Assembly (NCBI GenBank): GCA_965216155.1 | Contig: CBDCFD010000007.1 | Span: 1,116,001 to 1,180,000 of the forward strand | Direction: 5' to 3' | Source of the DNA: CATOSP01 sp965216155 | Lineage (GTDB): Bacteria; Chloroflexota; Dehalococcoidia; Lucifugimonadales; UBA3495 | DNA: 64,000 nt | Shown: positions 52,531-61,717 of the stretch, piece after piece | How positions within the stretch are numbered: position 1 is the first letter of the stretch | How the letters are laid out: every line of letters begins with the position of its first letter | Position numbers and translations under genes: made by a program | Notes under the pieces: model-generated | Told to the model about the DNA's origin: nothing | The model's database searches: none | The model's input: only the letters and a program-made list of their open reading frames with translations

Positions 52531-53938
52531 CCTGGTTACCGGGACAGCGCTTTTCTTAGAAGCTTGCGGCTTCTACCTGATTTTCAACATTGTTGGCGTA
52601 GCCGTCCAGCAGCCCCTGGCGATACTGCCGTTTTGGGTGGTGTTAGTGGGGGCGATTTGGTCCTACCTCCTCTCATTGTACGTCCAGACCACTCGTTTCA
52701 CAGCCAACCTTCGTGGCGCAATAGGGCTTATTACCAGCCTGGTTTCGGTGTTAATTCTGGCCCATCTGGCTACCGGAACGGGGATCATTCCGCTGGGGGC
52801 GTTCATGAGCGCGGGAGTCGGCGTCGCCTTGCGGCAAGTGCTGGTGTTCGCATTTCTGGTCCTGCTCTGGTGGCGGTGCAGCTCTTTGGCCCACGACGAG
52901 GTAACTTTGGACTCGGTGCGGGGCTCCTTCCAGTGGGGCCTGATGGTGCTGTTCCTGGCAGTGGTCATCGATAGCATGAGTACGGCCAACGTGATTAACG
53001 GGTTCCTGATCGTCGGGTTCTTCGGGGTCGGACTGGTTGGTATGGCATTGGCGCGCTTCTCCTCGGAAGCAGGAGAAGGGCAGGTGATGGGGATGCACTG
53101 GTGGCTCCCGATTTGTGCCTGCGTTGGGGCCGTGCTGGCCGCGGGTCTCCTGCTTAGCGCCGCCGGACTGGGCGGATTGGACGACGTAACCAGGTCGCTG
53201 CTGAAGTTGATCGGCGTCATCGGCTTCTGGGTGCTCAAGCCGGTCCTGCTGGCCCTCGGGTACGTGGCAGGACTGCTCGTAGCCCTTGGGACGTGGATAT
53301 CCGAGCGATTCGGGGGCGGGGATTTGAGCGGACTGGCCCATGCACAGGAACAGATCCGCCAATTCCACGAGACGATGCGGGAAGAAGCCGGTGACGGGGG
53401 CCTTCCTCCGCTGCTGGTGGCGGCCTTGAAACTTTTGGGCTTTCTGGTGGCTGCCTCTTTCGCCAGTTGGTTGCTTTACAAGCTATACCGGTTCCGGCGT
53501 CTGCTGCGTGTGCCGGGAGAGGTGGAAGAAACCAGGGAATCGGTCTTTAGCTGGAACCGGGTCAATGACGACCTGGCGGGAATGGCTAACGGCTTGTTGG
53601 GCAACTTGATGGCTTTGGGGCGACGCGGAGTTCCCCGTGGGCCCGCGCCCAGAGACCCGCGTGAGTTTTACCATGCCTTGCTGAGGTTGGCGGCGCGGCG
53701 AGGGCGCGGCCGGCAGGAGTGGCAAACTCCCAGAGAACATGAGGGGACCCTTGAAGGAGCGTTGCCCGAAGGGCCCGTGGGACGCATCGTGGACGACTTT
53801 CAGATCGTCTACTACGGGTCGTCCCAGGTCTCGGACGACGAAATAGTCCAGTTAAGGCAGGACTGGACGGCGATCAACGAGTACGTGGAAGAGCAGGAGC
53901 GCAGGGAGAACGACCCCAACGCGGGAACGGAAGTCTGA
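52508..53938 (+). CDS. membrane protein with C-terminal DUF4129 domain
   Basis: 476 residues. Ten or so hydrophobic segments occupy residues 1-270 (LVTGTALFLEACGFYLIFNIVGVAV; LPFWVVLVGAIWSYLLSLYV; LLVAALKLLGFLVAASFASWLLYKL is the last, about residue 325). A soluble C-terminal DUF4129 follows: DPREFYHALLRLAARRGRGRQEWQTPREHEGTL...VDDFQIVYYGSSQVSDDEIVQLRQDW. DUF4129 is normally attached to or near transglutaminase-like proteins in MoxR-DUF58 operons; no transglutaminase domain is present here. Its reading overlaps the DUF58 gene. Confidence 0.85.
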   Translation: MNPFLRTSLVTGTALFLEACGFYLIFNIVGVAVQQPLAILPFWVVLVGAIWSYLLSLYVQTTRFTANLRGAIGLITSLVSVLILAHLATGTGIIPLGAFMSAGVGVALRQVLVFAFLVLLWWRCSSLAHDEVTLDSVRGSFQWGLMVLFLAVVIDSMSTANVINGFLIVGFFGVGLVGMALARFSSEAGEGQVMGMHWWLPICACVGAVLAAGLLLSAAGLGGLDDVTRSLLKLIGVIGFWVLKPVLLALGYVAGLLVALGTWISERFGGGDLSGLAHAQEQIRQFHETMREEAGDGGLPPLLVAALKLLGFLVAASFASWLLYKLYRFRRLLRVPGEVEETRESVFSWNRVNDDLAGMANGLLGNLMALGRRGVPRGPAPRDPREFYHALLRLAARRGRGRQEWQTPREHEGTLEGALPEGPVGRIVDDFQIVYYGSSQVSDDEIVQLRQDWTAINEYVEEQERRENDPNAGTEV

Positions 53939-53970
53939 CGGCGAGGGCGGCATACAAGGGAGTTGAAAGT

Positions 53971-54855
53971 CTATGCCATTGCGAGGATACGGTCGCGTAG
54001 TTCGGCCAACTCCGAAAAGTCGCAGTTCCTGGCTAACCGGAAGCACAGCGATTCTTTTCTTAGACTTCGACCGACGTACTGACGCAATAGCCTTATTACT
54101 AGAGGAATCAGAATATCTTTACCGGAGACCCACCGGATACGTTCAAGATTCGACGCACCCATCCGGCCAACCATTTGCTCCAACAATCGGTCGAACTCTC
54201 GCGGCTCCACCACAGATTGAGTTGCGCTCACCTGCTTTATGTTCGATTCAATTTTCGATCTGTCCGGTAAAATTGCGTTTCCGTCAATATACCGCTCGAT
54301 GGACTGGGAGATTCCGGTCTGTGTTTCGTCCAGTTCCTGCAACAAGGCGGCGCACGCTGCCAAGCGGTGCGCCGTGTCCACTACCTCGACCATCCAAGGA
54401 TCGACCCATAACATATCCCGGTATTCGATTGCGGTTAACCCAGGGGACTCTTCCTCTGCAACCATGCAAATGGCAACTTCTTCAATCAAAAAACTTTCTA
54501 TGTCGTATCGGCGCAACCGGTAAAATCGGCTGTTGGGTGGAGATATACGCTCAAGGAGTTCATCGAAATCGCCGTCTACGAGATAGAACTCCCGCAGCAG
54601 CGGTGAACCACCGCCACGGCTCTCGAATCGCTGGATTACCTGCCGTTTCCCCCCAACACCAAGGACTTGGGTAATTCTCAGCTGGCCTTGCAACAGGCGG
54701 TTCATTATCCGAGTATAAAAATTCTCTTTTCCAGTATCCTCAACGATAATCGTTAGGTCATTGTATGGAGCGAAAAAGGCTGGCCTCGCGGCGAGACCAT
54801 CGTCGCTATACCTGAGTATGAGTATTGACCCGGGGGCTGATGTCAATGATTGCAT
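53971..54855 (-). CDS. ariB: AriB-like DUF4435/TOPRIM protein of a PARIS-type defence pair
   Basis: A 294-residue protein of DUF4435 type. TOPRIM-like acidic residues are visible: Glu39 in LTIIVEDTGKENFYTRIMNRLL and the DGDFD set (94-98) in FYLVDGDFDEL, followed by RRYDIESFLIEEVAI. In PARIS systems AriB is the effector nuclease that, once released from AriA, cleaves host tRNA and stops phage growth (established for the E. coli system). Its 5' end overlaps the ATPase gene by 50 bases, so the two are co-translated. More A/T-rich than flanking genes. Family call is good; the PARIS assignment is by architecture. Confidence 0.75.
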   Translation of the reverse strand: MQSLTSAPGSILILRYSDDGLAARPAFFAPYNDLTIIVEDTGKENFYTRIMNRLLQGQLRITQVLGVGGKRQVIQRFESRGGGSPLLREFYLVDGDFDELLERISPPNSRFYRLRRYDIESFLIEEVAICMVAEEESPGLTAIEYRDMLWVDPWMVEVVDTAHRLAACAALLQELDETQTGISQSIERYIDGNAILPDRSKIESNIKQVSATQSVVEPREFDRLLEQMVGRMGASNLERIRWVSGKDILIPLVIRLLRQYVGRSLRKESLCFRLARNCDFSELAELRDRILAMA

Positions 54856-56170
54856 CCTCGGCAGGACCGGCTATCTCCGGTGAGTGGGTCGCAATGATGA
54901 ATTGTGCGTTGGGATTGGCCTCCTGAACGCTGTTGACGTAGCGATTTTGCCAAGCCACATGCAAAGACAACTCCGGTTCGTCAACTAAGACCGAGAATTC
55001 CTGGTTCGGATCATCGAACTGAAAATAGAGAAACGTAAAAAGGATAAGCAGTTGTAACTCACCAGACGATAAATGATGGCTGCTGATTTGTTGGCCATTT
55101 GGCAATCTTACCGACAAGTCGAATCCCCGCAAGAAACTGAGTTCTTTGCCGGTATCGCGAATGAAACTGTTAACTGAATTCAGAAACGCGGTGGACCGTT
55201 GCGTTGTCTTCGTTCTACTGGATTCGTACTGTTCGATAAGCGGTATTAAGCGTTCAATTCGAAACGCGATGGGCGACGCCTCGCCTAGCCACTTAAACCA
55301 TGTATCTGAGTTCGGGTTGTCAGGGAAATTTTCCGGTATTGTTCGGCCACCCAGTTCCCTAACAACCTCTTCCAACCTAGAAAAGCAGTCTTCACTCAAT
55401 TTTTGAGCGTCGCCTAATCCAAGGTTTCCCAAGGCCTCGAAAACTCTATTCCGCCGATCGTTCAACTCCTCCATGGTCCACACACGTGAAGAAACCTCAA
55501 ACTCATGCACTTCAAACAACGAGGTGAGGATATTGTTTCGTAGATTTTCATTGAGAGCGAATGTTTCGGACCGTTCTTGCCGGACAGCACCCTCCGCCAA
55601 GGCCAAGACTTCTGAAATTGGGAGATGGCCTGCGGTGGTCGAGCGTCTTACACGATGTCTGTGCAAGGTTTCCCTTTCTTCTGTCCACCGGCGATTCAAG
55701 GGCAAGTATAATGGGCCAGGCAACTCGCTTAGGTGCTGGAGTACTGGGTTATGACGCCAGTCCTCGATCAATCTAGTGATTAAGTCGGCTGGCTCGTCGA
55801 CCATCCGTGCCGCGTTGAACCGAGTTAAGTCCGGTCCACCTACGATAGGAATCTCCAACGAGTTGTCTATCCCCGTTACCTCGATTGTGATGGCTTCCTC
55901 ATAACGCCTCGCTTTCACACACTGGTATTCGTGCTGCCCAGAGTCCGTGTAGGCGATGTTGATTTCGTCGAACTCGAGGCTGGAAAGCAGGTACGCCGCC
56001 GGGATGCTGTCCTGCACGGAAGCCGGAGACAGTGTCCACGCCATTGCGTTCAAAACTGATGTTTTACCAGATCCGTTTAAGCCGATGAGGATGTTAACGC
56101 CAGGCTGAAAATGCAATTCCAGGTTTAGATGTCCATGCAAGTTTTTGAATGACGCGGTCTGAATGATCAT
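54806..56170 (-). CDS. ariA: AriA-like ABC/AAA ATPase of a PARIS-type defence pair
   Basis: A 454-residue AAA_15/21-type ATPase. N-terminus MIIQTASFKNLHGHLNLELHFQPGVNILIGLNGSGKT has Walker A at residues 30-37. A helical middle of about 300 residues follows, then the ABC-type signature HLSSGELQLLILF (about 367), Walker B EFSVLVDEPELSLH (about 392), and the H-loop IIATHSPEIAG. Length and order match AriA, which holds AriB inactive and senses phage anti-restriction proteins (known for PARIS). OLD nucleases are excluded because no TOPRIM domain is fused. It is followed by, and overlaps, ariB. A 135-base A/T-rich gap precedes it. Confidence 0.78.
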   Translation of the reverse strand: MIIQTASFKNLHGHLNLELHFQPGVNILIGLNGSGKTSVLNAMAWTLSPASVQDSIPAAYLLSSLEFDEINIAYTDSGQHEYQCVKARRYEEAITIEVTGIDNSLEIPIVGGPDLTRFNAARMVDEPADLITRLIEDWRHNPVLQHLSELPGPLYLPLNRRWTEERETLHRHRVRRSTTAGHLPISEVLALAEGAVRQERSETFALNENLRNNILTSLFEVHEFEVSSRVWTMEELNDRRNRVFEALGNLGLGDAQKLSEDCFSRLEEVVRELGGRTIPENFPDNPNSDTWFKWLGEASPIAFRIERLIPLIEQYESSRTKTTQRSTAFLNSVNSFIRDTGKELSFLRGFDLSVRLPNGQQISSHHLSSGELQLLILFTFLYFQFDDPNQEFSVLVDEPELSLHVAWQNRYVNSVQEANPNAQFIIATHSPEIAGPAEDAIIDISPRVNTHTQV

Positions 56171-56305
56171 GTTAGAAGCATCTTGGACGCTGGACGGGTT
56201 CAGCTTATCCCCTATACAAAATTACATTTCAATAAACAGTTATTCTCTCAGACTGCCCCCGCTTGTGGGACCTGCTCTCCCATCGCAAATGCAGAGGCGA
56301 AGGAA

Positions 56306-57208
56306 CTACCGGAACCGGGGGATCACTTCCGCCGCTATCCGTTCCATCACTGCGGTGATAGCCGGAACATCCCCCGAGTTTAGCGCCAGCACAGCGTGGT
56401 CGAGCCCGGCTTCGGCGTAAGTCTCAAGTGTGGCGATCATCCCTTCGGGGTCGTCGCCTGAAAGACGGGAGCGGTTCGCGGCCCGGTCGCTAGACGGCCT
56501 GCTGTGTACCTCCACCTCTACCCTGAGTGACATAACCAAAGAGTCCGGGTCTCTTCCAGCGGCCTCGGCCTGGTCCCGGATTTCCTGGCGTCCTATGCTG
56601 AATTCCTCCACGGAAAGTCCGGAGGGGTGCCAGCCGTTCCCCCGGGTGGCTGCCCGGCGCAAGGCGCCGGGACTGGCGCCGCCGATCCACAGTGGGACGT
56701 GGGGTTTCTGGAATGGCTTGGGCGAGAACAGCAGATTGGAGAAGCTCCAGCGCCGGCTCTGATAGCTGGGGCTGGGGTTCGTCCACAGCTCCTTCATGAT
56801 TGCTATGGACTCGTTGGTTAAAGACGCCCGTTGGCTCATGGGAATCCCAAGCGCGTCGAATTCCTCGGTCATTGCGCCAACACCGACTCCCAGAGTCAAA
56901 CGTCCGCCGGAAATCTGGTCCAGGCTGGCCGCGTACTTGGCCAATTCCACAGGGTTGTGGTAGGGCAGGACCAGCACCGACGTGCCGAGAAGGACTCTCT
57001 TGGTGGTCGCGGCCAGGTATGACAGCGTGGACAGCGGGTGGTAGTAGGGCTTGTCTTCCAGCCGCTCTCTGATGTAGCCGGTGTTAAAGAGGTGGTCCAT
57101 GACCCACAGAGAGTCATAGCCCAACTCCTCGGCCAGTGGACCCAGGTCCAACACCTGTTGAGGATCGGCTACGCCCCAGTTGTTCGGTATGGTGATTCCG
57201 ATGTCCAT
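56306..57208 (-). CDS. LLM-class F420-dependent oxidoreductase
   Basis: A 300-residue luciferase-like TIM barrel: GITIPNNWGVADPQQVLDLGPLAEELGYDSLWVMDHLF, LSYLAATTKRVLLGTSVLVLPYHNPVELAKYAASLDQISGGRLTLGVGVG, and PLWIGGASPGALRRAATRGNGWHPSGLSVEEF, the pattern of F420-dependent LLM enzymes. Substrate unknown. It lies 15 bases after ribH on the same strand. Riboflavin-pathway intermediates also feed F420 synthesis, so the pairing may not be accidental. Confidence 0.9.
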   Translation of the reverse strand: MDIGITIPNNWGVADPQQVLDLGPLAEELGYDSLWVMDHLFNTGYIRERLEDKPYYHPLSTLSYLAATTKRVLLGTSVLVLPYHNPVELAKYAASLDQISGGRLTLGVGVGAMTEEFDALGIPMSQRASLTNESIAIMKELWTNPSPSYQSRRWSFSNLLFSPKPFQKPHVPLWIGGASPGALRRAATRGNGWHPSGLSVEEFSIGRQEIRDQAEAAGRDPDSLVMSLRVEVEVHSRPSSDRAANRSRLSGDDPEGMIATLETYAEAGLDHAVLALNSGDVPAITAVMERIAAEVIPRFR

Positions 57209-57223
57209 TCCATCCTCCGCGAG

Positions 57224-57697
57224 CTAGCCGGTTTTGATAGCCTGCACCAGCCGGGCCGTTTCGATAGCCGCCATAGCCGCGTTGCTCCCCAGGTTCCCCG
57301 ACTTTCCTCCGGCGCGGTTGATGGCCTGGTCCATGTTTTCGGTGGTGAGTACACCGAAAATGGTGGGAACGCCAGTCTCCATACCTACTCGTCCTATGCC
57401 GCTGGAGGCCTGGCCCGCCACCATGTCATAGTGGCTGGTCTCGCCGCGGATCACCGCGCCGAGGCATATGACCGAGTCGTACCGTCCCGATTCGGCGAAG
57501 GTCTTGGCCACGACGGGCAACTCGAATGACCCCGGGACCCAGGCCACGCTAATGTCGGATTCGCTAACTCCGTAACGCTCCAGCGTGTCGAGCGCTCCCG
57601 CGAGTAGTGGGCGCGTTACCACTTCGTTGAATCGGGCGACCACCACGGCAACTCTAAGGCCGTGGCCATTGAGTTCTCCCTTTAGCTCGTTGGGCAA
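57224..57697 (-). CDS. ribH: 6,7-dimethyl-8-ribityllumazine synthase
   Basis: A 157-residue RibH: LRVAVVVARFNEVVTRPLLAGALDTLERYGV, VAWVPGSFELPVVAKTF, VICLGAVIRGETSHYDMVAGQASSGI (with the catalytic His in TSHYD), GVPTIFGVLTTENMDQAINRAGGKSGNLGSNAAMAAIE. It condenses 3,4-dihydroxy-2-butanone-4-phosphate with the pyrimidine precursor of riboflavin. Normal length. No other rib gene is present. Confidence 0.96.
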   Translation of the reverse strand: MPNELKGELNGHGLRVAVVVARFNEVVTRPLLAGALDTLERYGVSESDISVAWVPGSFELPVVAKTFAESGRYDSVICLGAVIRGETSHYDMVAGQASSGIGRVGMETGVPTIFGVLTTENMDQAINRAGGKSGNLGSNAAMAAIETARLVQAIKTG

Positions 57698-57777
57698 GGC
57701 GGATTCTCCTAGTCGAATTTAGGTCAGGGCAGGTACGGCCCCATGTGGTCCCGCCCTGGGTCCTGGACCGGCCGGGC

Positions 57778-58479
57778 TTAGCCGATTGGCTCGGCATCCG
57801 CCCGTACTCCGGCCTGCAAGACTTTTTCCAGCAGGTCGCTTTCGCTGGCCGCACCGGCAAACCGGATGTGTTCGTTGATCACGGTAAGGGGCACAGACCG
57901 CACGCCGTATGTCTGGCCCAAGTTGGGAAACTCCTGCACTTCCACCACATCGGCGGAGATTAGCTGATTTTCCAGGGCCATCGCGTGTGCGATGCGTCCC
58001 AGCGCCGGGCAATAGGGGCAACTGGGCGTGACGAATACCTGGATATGCACATCCTGGTTGAGCTGGCGAAGCTTCCGCCGCGTGTCCATGCTCAAGGGGC
58101 TGACGCCGCGGGAGATGGTCTTTATGTCCTCGATGATAGTGGCCATCTCGTAACCCAAAGGTGCGCCGTAGAACTTGAGCCAGGATACACCACCTGCACT
58201 CAGGAGTATCGCTGGTATGCGGGAAACTCCCAGGTCCTTGGCGGTCTGCGGGTCGGCATAGAAGTCCACGGTCTCCATCTCGATTTTAGGAGAGAGCTCC
58301 GCAACCTCTTCCATGAGTTGTTGTGTCTGGGGGCAGTAGCGGCATTCCCGCCCGGGAATCGTGATCACCGACGGCTTCTGGGTGAACACCTGGATCCGGA
58401 CAGGACCTTTGAGGTCCTTGCGGAAGGTCCGCTTGAGTTGGGCCTTGTCCTGGCCTGATATCAGGTTTTGCTGGGTCAT
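57778..58479 (-). CDS. two-domain thioredoxin-like protein disulfide oxidoreductase
   Basis: 233 residues from ATG 58479, with GGAG eight bases upstream; the longer frame upstream lacks homology. Two thioredoxin folds are present. The first has the redox pair in RECRYCPQTQQLMEEVAEL and cis-Pro in VSRIPAILLS. The second has CPYC in VFVTPSCPYCPALGRIAHAMA and cis-Pro in VRSVPLTVINEHIRFAG. This is the layout of archaeal PDO/glutaredoxin-like proteins. It probably acts in cytoplasmic disulfide exchange. Confidence 0.9.
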   Translation of the reverse strand: MTQQNLISGQDKAQLKRTFRKDLKGPVRIQVFTQKPSVITIPGRECRYCPQTQQLMEEVAELSPKIEMETVDFYADPQTAKDLGVSRIPAILLSAGGVSWLKFYGAPLGYEMATIIEDIKTISRGVSPLSMDTRRKLRQLNQDVHIQVFVTPSCPYCPALGRIAHAMALENQLISADVVEVQEFPNLGQTYGVRSVPLTVINEHIRFAGAASESDLLEKVLQAGVRADAEPIG

Positions 58480-58663
58480 CCGCCAGGCTCCAAAGATCGT
58501 GAAGTTGGCGCCCCGCGCGTTGTAGCCGCTGGATTGAAGGCCGCCGGTGTTCGGGTCCGGCCGGACCGGAAATTGCCATCCCAATCCCGGAGGCAACGGG
58601 GAATTCTCTCAAGGTTGGGCCGGGACGCATACAGTTTACACGGGATGTTGGGGGTTATCCACC

Positions 58664-59296
58664 CTAGTCCAGCTTGCCCCGGATGGTGAACATCCGTTGG
58701 AAAAGGGTGAAGCAGGACACCGAGGCGATAATAAGCAGGACCCAGAAAATTTGATTGATGAGTAGACCGATTCCCAAGAGCACGACACGCTCGGGCCGGG
58801 TCATGAGGCCGGAACGGATGAAGACCCCGAGCCCCTCGCCGCGGGCTCTCAGGTAGCTGACTCCCTGGGAGAAGATCAGCGCCAGCAATAATACGGTTAT
58901 GAACGGCATTAATTGTTGGTCCACGGTGATGAACGGGATTAGCTGGCGCTCTTCGAACCCGGGCCGTAAGGCGTAGGCGGCCAATCCGACAAACAGGGCC
59001 GCCTCGCCCAACCTGTCGAAGACGGAATCCAGCAGCGCCCCGAAAGAGCTGGCCTTGCCGGTTAGCCGCGCTAGAGCGCCGTCGAAAAGGTCCAGCGCCC
59101 CGCCCAATAGAAACACGATCCCGCCCAAGAGCAGCATATTCGCCCCGACGAGATAAGCCGACGCGACGCAGACGGCGAAGCCAAGGAGAGTGATCGAGTT
59201 TGGGGTAAATTTTAGCGCACGGAGGAAGCGCGCACCGGGAAGCTCGATGTACCGGAGGACCGCTCCCCTAAACTGTTCTCGTCCAGGCATTCCCAT
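58664..59296 (-). CDS. CDP-alcohol phosphatidyltransferase (inositol-phosphate type likely)
   Basis: A 210-residue membrane enzyme. The family motif D-x2-DG-x2-AR-x8-G-x3-D-x3-D is complete in LDLFDGALARLTGKASSFGALLDSVFDRLG. Four to six hydrophobic segments follow. It transfers a diacylglycerol-phosphate group from CDP-diacylglycerol to an alcohol. Overlap with the PimA-like gene and the adjacent inositol-phosphate-synthase remnant point to phosphatidylinositol(-phosphate) as product, by inference. Confidence 0.88.
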   Translation of the reverse strand: MGMPGREQFRGAVLRYIELPGARFLRALKFTPNSITLLGFAVCVASAYLVGANMLLLGGIVFLLGGALDLFDGALARLTGKASSFGALLDSVFDRLGEAALFVGLAAYALRPGFEERQLIPFITVDQQLMPFITVLLLALIFSQGVSYLRARGEGLGVFIRSGLMTRPERVVLLGIGLLINQIFWVLLIIASVSCFTLFQRMFTIRGKLD

Positions 59297-60410
59297 TGGC
59301 TGACCCCAAGCAGTCGAGGTAAAATTCTTCGACCTGTCCGGCTACCACCTCCCAGCGGTACTGTTCTACGTCTTCCCGCCCCCTGACCCCCATGGACATG
59401 GCGAGATCGGGGTCGTCTATCAACCGGATCAGGGCCGCCGCCAGAGCGTCTGAGTCCTTTCGTGGGAACAGCAACCCCTGCCGTCCGTGTTCGATAATGG
59501 CGTTGTAGCCCTCAATGTCGGAGGCAATCATCGGCTTGCTGGAGGCCATAGCTTCCAAAAGCACGTAGCCGAAACTCTCCGATCCCGTGGCCGGCGAGCA
59601 GCAGATGTCTGCGGTGGCGTAATACCTGGGCAGGTCGTCTTCGGGCGCCTTGCCCACGAAGATGACGTCTTGCAAGGCTCTGGAGCTTAATATCTGGTGT
59701 GAGTCCCGGTCCGGGTTGCCCGGTCCGACCACTATGAGGCGGACGTCAGGCCTTTCCCATTTGAGGCGGGCATAGGCTTCCAGGAGGTATTTCAACCCTT
59801 TTCGCTTCTCTAAGCGGCCTACGAACAGGATATTGGTCTTCCCATCCTGGTATTCCGGCCACGGCGCGGGGTCTTTCGCGAAACGGTCCACGTCGATCCC
59901 GTTGGGAATTATCTTGTAGTCTCCGGGAAAGACGCCGCTCACGTAACGCCGGGCAGCCTGAGAAACCGCGATACCGCCATGCAATCTCTGATGCCAGCGT
60001 TTGATGAGCGGCTGGCTGAAGCGGTATAAGTGCTGTCGCTTGTAGGAGGCGTGGAACGTGCCCACGTTGACCGCCTGCGAAAACTCGAGGACGCACAGGG
60101 GTAAGATCGGCGCCATCGGCTCGTGCAGATGGACAATGTCAAACGCCTCGTCCTTGAGCAGGGTACGCACCTTGGGGTACAGCCACCATGAGAGGGATAC
60201 CCGGGCTATGGAGCCGCCGCTGGGCAGGGGGACCGACCTCCCCAGGTGTACGAAGCTCTCCCCGTCCTCGCGTTCCCTGGATGGGGAGTGGGGGGCAAGC
60301 ACCCTGACGTCATGGCCCAACCGCGTCAATTCGCGGCTCAGTTGGGAAACGTGGGCGGTCACCCCGCCCGGCCAGGTGAAGTCATAGGGTGACACCATTG
60401 CGATTTTCAA
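59268..60410 (-). CDS. GT4 glycosyltransferase, PimA-like
   Basis: A 380-residue GT-B enzyme. N-terminal KIAMVSPYDFTWPGGVTAHVSQLSRELTRLGHDVRVLAP resembles phosphatidylinositol mannosyltransferase PimA (SYDFTxPGGV). Then HLHEPMAPILPLCVLEFS, GTFHASYKRQHLYRFSQPL, IPNGIDVDRFA, ILFVGRLEKRKGLKYLLEAY and the E-x7-E site SESFGYVLLEAMASSKPMIA. It would attach a sugar from a nucleotide donor to an inositol lipid. TTG start. It overlaps the phosphatidyltransferase gene by 29 bases. Confidence 0.9.
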   Translation of the reverse strand: MKIAMVSPYDFTWPGGVTAHVSQLSRELTRLGHDVRVLAPHSPSREREDGESFVHLGRSVPLPSGGSIARVSLSWWLYPKVRTLLKDEAFDIVHLHEPMAPILPLCVLEFSQAVNVGTFHASYKRQHLYRFSQPLIKRWHQRLHGGIAVSQAARRYVSGVFPGDYKIIPNGIDVDRFAKDPAPWPEYQDGKTNILFVGRLEKRKGLKYLLEAYARLKWERPDVRLIVVGPGNPDRDSHQILSSRALQDVIFVGKAPEDDLPRYYATADICCSPATGSESFGYVLLEAMASSKPMIASDIEGYNAIIEHGRQGLLFPRKDSDALAAALIRLIDDPDLAMSMGVRGREDVEQYRWEVVAGQVEEFYLDCLGSANGNAWTRTV

Positions 60411-60455
60411 GCAGTCCCTCCGACTCTTTGGGCGGGAGAGTATGCCTGGATTGCC

Positions 60456-60790
60456 CTACTCGCTGCCGGAGATGAACGACTCGGTCATATCGCGGGCAAC
60501 ATCGCCGGTGTACTGCTGGGGCGGAAAGTTCATAAAGTAGGCGCTGGCTCCGCTGATTCGGCGGTCCAGGGCCAACTTGGCGCACCGCGCTGCATACACC
60601 GCGACACTGGCCGAGTTCGGGTTATCCCAGACTTCCAGCTTGGCATCCAGGTTTGTTGGGGCATCGCCGGAGGAGCGTCCCCCCAGGCGTATGTGCCGCC
60701 ACATCCGGTCCTGCAACTATGGCATGTGGACACTGGGACCGATATGAATGTTGTCTGCGTAGATTTGGTCGTCCAATTGAGACGCAACGC
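60456..60790 (-). pseudogene. inositol-3-phosphate synthase, C-terminal remnant
   Basis: The minus strand reads QLDDQIYADNIHIGPSVHMP, a TAG where relatives have Trp, then RMWRHIRLGGRSSGDAPTNLDAKLEVWDNPNSASVAVYAARCAKLALDRRISG and SAYFMNFPPQQYTGDVA. This is the C-terminal part of myo-inositol-phosphate synthase. The NAD-binding and catalytic N-terminal two-thirds are missing. It lies directly upstream of the PimA-like and phosphatidyltransferase genes, as an intact ino1 does in related operons. Confidence 0.8.
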
Positions 60791-60965
60791 GCGCGGTCTA
60801 GGGTATCATCCTGGATACTCGGCGCTCTTGGTTCTTCCTCGTCCTCAGTCCCACGCGCCAGTGTGGTGATAGAGCGGCTGAATTGTAGCAACTTACCATA
60901 ACCGCTACAAGCGTGCGGATTCCCGGTTTAGGACGAAATGTTGCTGATTGCGCAGTTGGATTGGC

Positions 60966-61646
60966 TTACGGGTCGAAGAATCGGAAGATAGCTGTCCGGT
61001 CGTCATGACGGGAACGCCTGCCCAACTGCTCCGGGACCTGGCCTTCGTTGAGGCGCGATTCCACCAGCGCGTTCACCATCTCCGCCGCTTCTTCCGGAGT
61101 AGCCGCCTTCCTCACCATGTCCGCCAGTTCCGAGGCCATCACGTTGTCGGTGACGCCGTCGGTGGCCAGTACCAACCGGCTACCGGGTTCCATCTCCAGC
61201 TCGGTCCGCACAAGGTTGGGTTTGCCCTGGCTCGCTCCTATCGCTTTGGCGACTCCCACGTGCAGGAAGCCCCCGACCCTCCCGGTAAGCTGCTGGGCCG
61301 AATCGGGACCGACCAGGAATATCGGGCTGTCCCCGGCGCCCAGCACGTGCAGCTTCCCGTCCAAGTAGAGGGCAGCGGAAACCGTGGTGAGTAGAAAACG
61401 TCCCCCTCCGACCTGGTAGAATTCCTCGTTCATCTCCTCCAGGATTTGGATGACATCCTCCGGAGAGGTCAGGGCCGCCGTGGTCAGGGCCTCGACGACG
61501 GACTGGCTTGCTTCCTCGCCGCCGTGACCTGTGACTCCGTCCATGACCGCGTCCAGGAAAGAGTCGTTGCCCAGGTCACGAATCAGGTAGCTATCTTCGC
61601 CGTGGGCTGAGTTATCTTGAAATGACGCTACATTGCTTCCGGGCAT
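60966..61646 (-). CDS. PP2C-type serine/threonine phosphatase
   Basis: 226 residues. PPM motifs: GEDSYLIRDL near the N-terminus, VMDGVTGHGGEEASQ (the DGxxGH metal site), VSAALYLDGKLHVLGAGDSPIFLV (GDS), and RLVLATDGVTDNV (metal Asp). It would remove phosphate from Ser/Thr. A kinase-like gene lies 71 bases upstream on the same strand, a common kinase-phosphatase pairing. Confidence 0.88.
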   Translation of the reverse strand: MPGSNVASFQDNSAHGEDSYLIRDLGNDSFLDAVMDGVTGHGGEEASQSVVEALTTAALTSPEDVIQILEEMNEEFYQVGGGRFLLTTVSAALYLDGKLHVLGAGDSPIFLVGPDSAQQLTGRVGGFLHVGVAKAIGASQGKPNLVRTELEMEPGSRLVLATDGVTDNVMASELADMVRKAATPEEAAEMVNALVESRLNEGQVPEQLGRRSRHDDRTAIFRFFDP

Positions 61647-61717
61647 ATCCGCCGGTCCTCACATTTACTCAGTAAGTTTGGGTTGCCGTTTGCTGAGGCG
61701 CTGGCTCGCGGCTTGAA

